Shown here: positions 54,801 to 64,000 of the stretch, one piece after another
Layout: each line of letters opens with the position of its first letter
Numbering within the stretch: position 1 is the first letter of the stretch
From: Orychophragmus violaceus
Taxonomy: Eukaryota; Streptophyta; Magnoliopsida; Brassicales; Brassicaceae
Length of the DNA: 64,000 nucleotides
Assembly (NCBI GenBank): GCA_030180135.1
Contig: CM058240.1
Location: forward strand, 72,659,581 to 72,723,580
Reading direction: 5' to 3'
The notes under the pieces: generated by a model
Database searches by the model: none
The model's input: the letters and a program-made list of their open reading frames with translations, nothing else
Told to the model about the DNA's origin: nothing
Translations under genes and position numbers: made by a program

Positions 54801-57800
54801 AACGTCGTCCTAATTTCAGGATGTATTTTATTTTATTTATTTATTTTTTATTTTTGTCTTTGGAGCACTTGTTTTATTTCTCTCTCTCTCTCTCTGAAAT
54901 AGCTGTTTTCTCTTTTCTCCCGATATGGATAGCACAGAAAGGCTACTAAATTGAAGAGCTTACTCCTTAAATAAGGCAACACTTTTCTTTTGTTTGTTTT
55001 TGTTTTCATTCATCAAAATTTTTTTGAAGCAAAAGGTGGTGTTTTCCGTCACCTTGAAGGTGCCAAATGTTGCGTGGTTTATGAGTCTTAGGTCTGTGTG
55101 AAGTGAGCTTGTATTTTCGATGGGAGATAGTTTCACCTTTGCTTACATCCTTTTAACTTTCTGCTTTACCCATTTAAACGATGGGAGATCATTTCTGCTT
55201 TTTTTTCTTGTCATTTTACCCTTTTTGTTGTATTTTCTGTGATATATTATTCTTTTCAAGTTCTGAAAAAATGCTGAGTTTAAAACTAGACCATTTCTAT
55301 TTGTACGTATACAACTACTTGGTTTCAAGCTGTTGCTTTTGTTGTTTTTCTGTTCCTTTTTGTGTGGTTCAAGCGTCTTTGCTCTTGCACTAGGACTTAG
55401 CACCCAGTTGCAAAGTCTTGGAGTTGAGTTCGGCAAATGTAGAAACATCCCTACTTCAGCTTCTCTCTTTGATTCTGCATGTGCACATCAAAATGTCACT
55501 GAGGCAGGCTGGAAAAGGATAGATATACTACGCTGTGGATCATGTAAAACTCGGGCCCCTTTGTCTCCCTATGTTCCTCTTAAATTAATTATAATGGAAA
55601 TCTTCCAACATCTCAGGTTGCAGATTCTGTCCTTTGAAATATCAGTAGGGGAATATCTGAAACTCAAACCTGAAAATTCCCTTGCTATTTTTTCTTCGCA
55701 CCTGAATTTGACATGGAGTTTGTGACATCTCACTTATTATTATTATTATTTTTTTTCAATTTGTTTTTCAGGCAAAAAGCTTCTTGCTATGTTTATTCCT
55801 AGCAATCAGATTCTTCCCTACTGTAAATATATCTTATGCAGTAGGGAATCTGTTTCCGGGATATTATCTCATTTTTCTCTTATTTTTGATCATTTAATTT
55901 CCTGGAAAAAGTTGCAGATGTTTGCCGTTATTGAGTAGTAACTTAATTTGTACCCCTTTGTTTTTCGGGTTTTATTTTTAATCACTCATTTTTCTTATTT
56001 TGTATTGTTCAACTAAAATAAACAAATATGATGCATCTTTCACACGTAGGAAATTAATTTAGACAGTGCGCTTGTTTTCTGTAGATTTACTTTTGTCTTT
56101 CTCTGTTAAATAAAGAATAGCTTGATTAATGTGACTTTTGGAACATTATAGATGTTTTCTAGAACATTATAGATGTTTTACCTCTCTCTGCTAAATCAAG
56201 ATCAGCTTTTTATGTGCTTTTTTTATACTTACTACTCTGATAAGAATTATTTTAAAAGAAATATGTCGAGTACTCTTTTTATCGAGCAAAAAGAAGTGGA
56301 AAATATTCTCTGTTCAAAAAGTTAACTTCCTATGGAAGTATTTCATAGTATGTTGTTTCATCTTCATTATAAGAAGAAATCTACTGATGTTTTTTATTTA
56401 TTTTCGCTTCATTTTTTTCTTTCTTATGCTACATTTGCAGGTAACCTCAATGAGACGCGGAACGTGTGATAGTATATATGATACTTTGCAATCGGCGAGC
56501 CAAAGTGATACGACTAATACATGCTCAGGAAATAAAGTAGATGATATTAAGCCAAGTGAAGACAATGAGTTAAACCAAACTCAGCATATTATGGCTCCAA
56601 AACACAGTGAGTATATTTTTGGTCTCTTTCTTCATTTGTGCTCTCTGCAAGTTGAATTTCGGTTTATTATTATTATTTTTTTAAATCTTATTCAAATTAT
56701 ATGTTCAAGCACAACTGTACCATCATGATAAGTACTATATTTGGTCAATTCAAAATACTACCTAATTGAATTATAATCGAATGGGGACTGTTTTTTTTAA
56801 TGAGATATCTAGTAAGCTTATGTGGCAGTCTTTTGGTGTTTGTCATTTCTATTGCATTTTGCAATCTGATCAACTTTATCTATTAGGTAACACTGTTGAA
56901 GAGATTATCAGAAGGCTTTCTTTGCACTTTGAGCATGGTATTTCTGGAGAGAAGCACATTAGTATCTTTAGGAAGCTACAGACTTGCGAGGTTTTGTTGG
57001 CCGAGCAATTTCAAGTACATGATTTTGAGTCTCTTGGTTGGGGTGAGTTTTTCTCTTTCTTGGAAAAACATATGTTGGTGCTACCAACACAACTTCAAAG
57101 GTTTCTAGCTAGAGAATTACAGGAAGAGTTTCCTCTGGAGGTCTACCTGGATGAGAATCTGTTGACTCTATTGCTATCTCAAGCTTCTGAATTTGCAGGT
57201 GGTAATGAAATATCTAGACAGATGGTAGCTCGACTGCTTGCAGAACAATTTCCACCAGTTAATTTCAAGGTTGTAGGAAAGGATTCAGAGGAAAATTTCA
57301 CTGAAATCATTAGTAGCTACAAGAATAAATCTGGTTCTAAATGTGTCCTCTTTTCTTCAACATTGTTGGGAGCTGAAAACTCTTTGACCAATAAACATCT
57401 AGAAGAATCCCTGATAGTGAGAAATGATACTGATTCAAGAAGCAGCCCTCTTAGTGTTGTTTCATCCAAAGAGGTTTTGGATGTTTTGCTTAGAGTTCCG
57501 TTATTGTCAGACATAAACTCATGGTGTCACTGGGATCTTAAGTTTGCTCCATTCTTTGGTCCTCTTATGGGATGTTTGAGTGAGATTAATTCAAAAGATC
57601 TGTTGTGTTTAGTGACAAAGGATGGTAAGATTATCCGGACCGATCCTTCTGCAACAGCAAATTCATTCTTAGAGGGTGCTCTTCAAGGATCTGCTTACCG
57701 TACTGCTGCGCAGTTGTTGTCGTTGATATCATTGAATGGACGAACACATCTACCAGTTTCTCTTCTAAAATGCTACACAAAACGTGCATTTGAAGTATTT

Positions 57801-60800
57801 TTAGATACCCATTCCAAAGAGATGGATCTAAATGATAGGAATTCTCTTGGGCACATGCGTGAGCCAGTTAAGCTCAGTGCTTCTTTGGACACAATGATAG
57901 CTGTAGAACAGAAAACTAAAGTGGATAATAGTGCCTATGCTGCCTCAAAGTTCCTTCTTGATTGTCTGGGCTATTTACCCGGGGAGTTTCACAGTTTAGC
58001 TGTTGATGTCTTGCTATCGGGATTACGTTCTGTTGTTATAGATGCTCCTACAAGAGTTTTGTCTGCATGCGATCTCACAGAGCAACGCATCATGCTGCAT
58101 GATGCAGGATTGCGCCTAGGCATTGTTGAGTGGATTAATGATTACAATAAGTTTTGCTCATCGTCTGCGCCAAACTCTGCAATTGTGGAAAATGCTGCAT
58201 CCAACTTAGATTCTAGCGCAGGTTTTGTTCAAGAAGAACTGGAGGACCCAATTCATACCGACCAAAGATGCATGATCGTATCAGAAAAGTCGTGTGAAAA
58301 TAACAAAGAACCTCGTGAATCTTGTCAAACTTTTGGTGGTGCTGGGGCTTTATGTGATTCTGTTGGTGAGGCTTTTATCCAAACTGCACCTGACTTTCAT
58401 GATAGTGCCTCTGTTATTGATTTAATCAGACGGGATGAGTTTGGGCTGGATTCAAGTTCTTCTGGTGCTGAGACGAGTATGCTGCAGAAACAACATGCTC
58501 GGTTAGGAAGAGCGCTTCAGTGTTTGTCCCAGGAATTGTATTCTCAAGATTCACACTTTATTCTTGAACTCGTGAGAATTCTCGCCTTCTTCTTTTCTTT
58601 GCTCATAATCTTCTTAGAAGCTTGTTAATCAAGTTCCCTTTAATACATCGTTAGTTCATTCTTATGCATATGTGTATCCTATAACCGAGTTCTACTCTGC
58701 CCTTGATGATAAGTAATTAGGCATTACCGTTATACTGTCAACTGGTAGATGTTTAAGTTATCATTATCCTTGTAATGGGGGGAGTGGTAATGAGTGTTCA
58801 AATGTTTGTTAGCCCTGTGAGGGACTTCTATGGTTTTCTCTTCGGTTGAAGAAGATAGATAGTCAATATCATAGGTTGTTAGATGTTTTCTTTATCACTA
58901 TGAGTGTAATTAGGAGAGAGTTAATGGACAGTCCATTTATCAACCTCTTACGCTCTTGCTATTGTTGCTTCAGGTTCAAAATGCTGATGACAATAAGTAC
59001 CCTGAACATGTTGAACCCACACTCACGTTCATTCTTCAAAAGACTGGGATTGTTGTTTTAAACAATGAGTGTGGCTTCATGCCTGAGAACATTCGCGCCC
59101 TGTGTGATGTCGGTCGATCAACAAAGAAAGGATCTGGTGGATACATAGGGAAGAAAGGAATTGGCTTCAAGTCAGTGTTTCGGGTATGTACAAAGAGAAT
59201 TCATGGTATAGAGAATGATTTTTTTGTTATGCGACTGTCAAACCTAACCTTAAATGAGTTTAGGATTATAGTATACTAAGCTAAGAAATGGCCTTAGGAA
59301 TATCTATTCTCAAACATGTCAGCTTGAAAGATGTATATGAACTTTAATCTCAAGTGATAAAATAATTATATCAAATTCTTACTCAAATAATTACTTCTCA
59401 CACCTTTGCTTGGATTCGCTTTCCAGGTTTCTGATGCTCCCGAGATCCACTCAAATGGTTTCCATTTCAAGTTTGATATAAGTGAGGGTCAGATTGGATA
59501 CATTTTACCTACTGCTGTACCTCCTCCTGATATTGAACCACTTACCAGCATGTTATCTGGCCGTGCTTTACAACTGAAGGATGCAAGATGGAACACGTGC
59601 ATTACACTTCCTTTCAGAGACATTGATTCCGAAAGAACAACAGTGAATCACATTGAGCCTATGTTTTCAGACCTTCATCCTTCCTTATTACTCTTCCTAC
59701 ATCGCCTCCAGTGCATAGTATACAGAAACATGCTTCACGATTCTATCTTGGTCATGAGGAAAGAGATTGTGAGTAAGAATATCGTAAAGGTTTTATGTGG
59801 GGAAAATAGCATGACATGGTTTGTGGCATCAGAGAAATTAAAGTCTGCAAATCTTCGTGATGACGTTCAGACAACAGAGATTTCCATAGGATTTACTCTT
59901 GATATGCTAGAAGATGGAACTTACAGATCTTGTATAATTCAAGAACCCGTTTTTGCTTTTCTTCCTCTAAGAACTTATGGTTTGAAATTTATTATACAAG
60001 GGGATTTCATTCTTACATCATCAAGGGAGGATGTTGATGAGGATAGTACTTGGAACCAGTGGTTGCTGTCAGAATTTCCAGGTTTGTTTGTCTGTGCTCT
60101 AAGGTCCTTTTGCAGTCTTCCTTCTTTCAATCAGAATCTGGGTAAAGCTGTGTCCTCATACATGCAGCTTGTACCTCTCGTTGGGGAAGTGCATGGGTTC
60201 TTTTCTTCTCTTCCTCGTTCTATTATATCTAGATTAAGAACAACAAATTGCTTGCTGCTTGAGGGAGACGGTGAACAATGGGTTCCTCCTTGCAAGGTTT
60301 TAAGAAACTGGAATGAAAAGATAAGGGTTCTTCTTAAGGATGGATTGCTTCAGGAGCATCTTGCTTTGGGTTTTTTGGACAAAGATATAGTTTTGTCAGA
60401 TTCCCTGTCAAGGGCACTAGGCATTGAAGACTATGGACCTAAGACTTTGGTACATATTCTTTCCTCATTGAGTCACAAGAACGATTGTCTGCAATCAATG
60501 GGCTCCGCGTGGTTATCGTCTATTCTTACTGAACTTTACATAATATCCCGTTCTTCTGGGCATGGTAATGTAGAGTTAGGTATAGATAAGACTCTTATAG
60601 GCAGCCTTCACAAGATCCCATTTATACCCCTGTCAAATGGTAAGTTCACCTCTTTAGATGAAGGCGCAGTATGGTTGCACCATGATACTTCTGGGTTTGA
60701 TCTTGGTGATGTATGCGAAGCATTTCCTATGCTATATAGAAATCTCCGAACCATTGATCATTCCTTTCTTTTGGCGACCTCTGTTGATGAAAAAGCCGCT

Positions 60801-63800
60801 GCAGATGACCTCGTAAACATGCTTTGTACAATTGGCATTCAAAAGCTGTCAGCACATGAAATCATCAAAGTGCATATATTACCAGCCTTTGAGGCGAAAA
60901 ATAGAGGTACAGCGGATGGTTTGATGGTAGATTACTTATGCTTTGTGATGACACATCTACGATCTAGCTGCCATGCTTGTCATAACGAGAGGAAGTACAT
61001 TATTTCCGAGTTAAGAAGCAAAGCTCTGATATTATCAAATAATGGGTTGAAACAGCTAGGTGAGGCGTCGATTCATTTTGGTGAAGAATTTGGAAACCAG
61101 GTTAACATGAAGAAGCTAACCAAAAACTTGGATATGTCGTGGCATGTGGTTGATGGTACCTACTTGAAACATCCAGCATCAAAATTTTATGCCTGCGGGA
61201 TGAAGGAGTGGCGGGAATTTTTTCAAGAGATTGGAATATCTGATTTTGTTCAAGTGGTTCAAGTTGAAAAGAGCATTGCTGAATTCTACACAGTTTTGCG
61301 TTGTGAAAAGTATGATACCAACTTGTTATCTCCCGGGTTGGCTGTTAAAGACTGGGAATCCCCGGAATTAGTTGATCTCTTGTCTCTCCTGCACAAAAGT
61401 AATGGGCGGAAAGGTTGCAAGTATCTTCTGGAAGTCTTTGATAGACTGTGGGATGATTGCTACCATGACAAAACAACTGTTAACTATAACACGGGCACGC
61501 ATGGTGTCATCAGATCCTCAGAATCTTCATTTATGAGGGCAATTTGTGTTTCTCAATGGTTAGGTTCAAGCATGGACAACGAATTGCATCTTGCGAAAGA
61601 CCTCTATCATGATTGTGATGATGTGCGGTCAATACTTGGCATGAATGCTCCCTATGCAGTTCCGAAGGTTGGTTTCGTCTTGTCTTACAAATGTTATACT
61701 GTGCTTGCTATTTCTGAAAGCAGTGAATAAATTGGCTTTTGAGTCTTTTCCAAAGGACCTATAAAAATACATGAATGGTCTTTAAATTTAATTAGAGGTG
61801 TAGGTGTTGTTTTAATATCTTAAACCTTGCTAGATTTTATTACTACCATATGGACCTCGTACAGTGTCTTAGCGGAGGAGTACTTTCATCGAGTTGTTTA
61901 ACCTTCTTTCTTTTCGTCGTCTCTATTTGGGTTATTGTGGAACAGGTTACGAGTGTCAAGTTACTTAATGATATTGGTTTCAAGACCAAAGTTTGCCTCG
62001 ATGATGCTCTGGAAATCCTAGAAGCTTGGGTACACTGTGGAGATTCTTTCAAATCAAGGTACAACTCTACAGTTCTGAACAAATTTTAACTTTTTGCTAT
62101 TCTTCTTTCTGCACTGCCTCTTATTTCTTCTAGAATATTTTTTTCTGCTGAATACATTCCTCGAGCTTCTTAAGTACCACATTAATTTGTTTTCTTTCTA
62201 CATCATTACAAATAAGGAAAATTTTAAACTACTGTTCTGTGTCGTGCATTGGGTGATTTACTGCTGAGAACTGAGTTATAAAGTTTTCTGAATGCCTTTT
62301 TATGTGTAAGTACGAACAGAGACCATAGACTTTAGATAAATTTTCTAACAGTGTACAACGTTGTCTGTAATATTGCAGCATCTCTCAGATTACCAGATTT
62401 TACCAATTTTTGTGGAATGAAATGGCTGATTCAAAGCAGAAAATTACCGAAAAGCTCCATGCTCTCCCTTTTGTATTTGTCCCACATAAAATTGGAAGTA
62501 GGCAGAATGATCTGATATCTGGAATATTCTTGTCACATGATGATGTTTACTGGAATGATTCTGCTGGCGTTTTAGATGAGATAAAAGAGATCGGCTCGCA
62601 GATCAGCAGTGTTGTGGAATCATTGCGTAGGAAAACATTGTGCAATATCTATCCAGGTTTCCATGAATTTTTTGTGAATGGGTGTGGAGTACCTGAGACG
62701 CCTTCTTTTCAAGAGTACCTTAAAATTCTAGGGCAATTCGCACATTATGTGTCACCCGCATGTGCTGCCAAGGCTGTAAGTTATTTATTTAAACAAAATC
62801 AGTCTCGTCTTGTTTATCTTCTATCTACAATCTTCTTTGCTGAAATGTTAAAGTTCATGTCTAGGTCTTCAAAATTTTCTTGAAGTGGAGTGATGACTTG
62901 AAATCTGGCAAATCTTCCGAAGATGTTGTTCATTTTAAAGAGAGACTTTCAGAGCTCGACTACACTGTGCTTCCTACTGAAAGTGATAAGTGGGTTTCTT
63001 TACACTCCTCGTTCGGTCTCGTATGTTGGTGTGATGATGAGAAGTTAAAGAAGAGATTTAAAAAGAAGGATAATATTCAGTTTATTTACTTTGGGGAAAA
63101 TGCTGAAGAAGAGCAAGAAGTGCTTCAAACAAAAATATCTGTGTTGATGCGCAGCTTGGGCATTCCAAGTATTTCTGAGGTAACTAATCATCTCATTGCA
63201 CAAAGATATATTAAATATACATCTAAGGGCTTCTTAGGAACAATGGATTTGATATGAACGGCAAGAGTAAGGCTATCTTGAATTGTGTTTCACTTACTCC
63301 AAAACCATATACGAGAATCGTCATCATGTAGCTTTAACGTTTAACAGTGTAGAACTTATATATGTGTCGGTTTTAGCTATTATGTAACACTAGTTTCTGT
63401 GGCCTCGCCTCCAATTCACAGTGGATATTTACGTGTTTTTTTTTTCCAGGTGGTAAAGCGGGAAGTGAAATATGAAGGTTTGCAAGATAATAGTGTAACA
63501 GTGTCACTTGTGAACTGGTCTCTGCCTTATGCTCAGCGATATATCTTTACTCTACATCATGAGAAGTATACCCAAATAGAAAAGACTGTCTACAGTCAAG
63601 TCAAGCGTCTGCAAGTCTTTGTGGTTGACAAGTTATGCTATAGGAATGTCATACCGCAGTATGACATTAGCTCTAAAAAGGAGTTCAAATGCAGCTCTCT
63701 TTTGCAGGTATGTAAATTGTTTCTTGCAATAATCCAATATATTTTGGGATTGTAGGGGCTGTGTGGCTATTTGATACTCCTCTCTGTTTAGTGCAAGTAG

Positions 63801-64000
63801 GTATTTGCTTCTGTCGTAACCTCTTGACTGGGACAATGATTTCGTTATACCTCAACTCTTTGTTGCCAATCTGGAAAATTAGCATTTGCTTCGTTATTGA
63901 AGTTGTACTATTTTAACCAACTTCAATGTGATATAATGCAAACTCCTATATTCACGGTGTAGAATTTATTGGGTGATTTTGTTGTCTTCAGGATAAAGCT
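51843..64000 (+). CDS. NOV: NO VEIN nuclear factor, GHKL-type ATPase-fold protein (C-terminus outside window)
   Basis: Thirteen exons give one frame of 2403 codons to the window end: 51843-52640, 52802-53139, 53770-54334, 54494-54607, 56441-56606, 56887-58571, 58974-59183, 59427-61667, 61946-62058, 62379-62775, 62865-63179, 63450-63707, 63992 onward. All junctions are GT-AG and phases agree. The N-terminus is Gly/Ser/Asn- and Pro-rich with basic patches, suiting a nuclear protein. Residues about 1222-1292 hold a histidine-kinase/HSP90-like fold: LVQNADDN (N box), NNECGF (G1-like) and GGYIGKKGIGF (G2). Arabidopsis NOV is about 2.7 thousand residues and is needed for leaf vascular development and auxin-related cell fate. 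The DUF3883 C-terminal domain should lie beyond the window. I chose ATG 51843, giving MQGNRDGSW; an upstream TTG is ignored. Confidence 0.93.
54608..56440 (+). other. Long fourth intron of NOV
   Basis: At 1.8 kb this is much longer than the other NOV introns visible here (about 85-630 bp). It has CT-microsatellite tracts (near 54880-54896) and a 130-codon open frame (55333-55725) that matches nothing I know. I treat it as non-coding; an alternative exon cannot be excluded without transcripts. Confidence 0.6.

Noticed and set aside
55333..55725. 130-residue frame as a separate gene or NOV exon
   Set aside because: It lies within a well-supported intron whose flanking exons join in phase, and it matches no part of NOV that I recall.

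Overview
The window is nuclear DNA of a flowering plant, almost certainly a Brassicaceae close to Arabidopsis. Introns are GT-AG, intergenic DNA is very AT-rich and retrotransposons are abundant. The two intact genes match proteins I know from Arabidopsis thaliana: a TBC-domain Rab-GAP (At4g13730-like) and NO VEIN (NOV, At4g13750-like). I recall these as near neighbours in A. thaliana; here about 42.8 kb of mostly transposon-derived DNA lies between them. Genus and species cannot be fixed by eye. Splice sites were placed by reading frame, GT/AG signals and recalled family sequence, with no transcript data.

Layout. 1-3550: 5' part of a decayed minus-strand Ty1/copia element (gag, protease, start of integrase, leader, primer-binding site, 5' LTR). 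3551-5386: 3' remnant of another LTR element, probably gypsy, with its LTR ending 357 bp before the TBC start codon. 5744-9039: nine-exon TBC gene. 9040-17642: relics (F-box fragment, MA3-domain pseudogene, LINE 3' piece, unrecognised fragments). 17643-33776: a 16.1 kb copia element with a second 8.7 kb copia element inserted in its 3' region; both have paired LTRs and perfect 5-bp target duplications. 33777-36650: broken host fragments and very AT-rich DNA. 36651-40027: 5'-truncated minus-strand LINE with a 15-bp target duplication. 40043-41803: AT-rich DNA with a tRNA-derived SINE-like unit. 41804-46918: a young copia element of a different lineage whose two 193-bp LTRs look identical. 47602-48984: truncated phosphatidylserine decarboxylase pseudogene. 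49873-50372: probable small Helitron. 51843 to the window end: first thirteen exons of NOV; its C-terminus is outside the window.

The most unusual structure is inside the nested copia element: a near-perfect inverted repeat with 1,059-bp arms (21932-22990 and 23568-24626) around a 577-bp spacer, built from gag and early pol sequence, followed by a direct repeat of the leader plus gag start. A read-through transcript would fold into a long hairpin, a plausible small-RNA source against the related copia elements nearby. The element's LTRs differ at about one position although its pol is badly decayed, so it was probably mobilised in trans.

The two working genes have unrelated roles (vesicle-traffic Rab regulation; a nuclear factor for vascular and auxin-dependent development). 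The rest is best read as successive transposon insertions into one intergenic interval.
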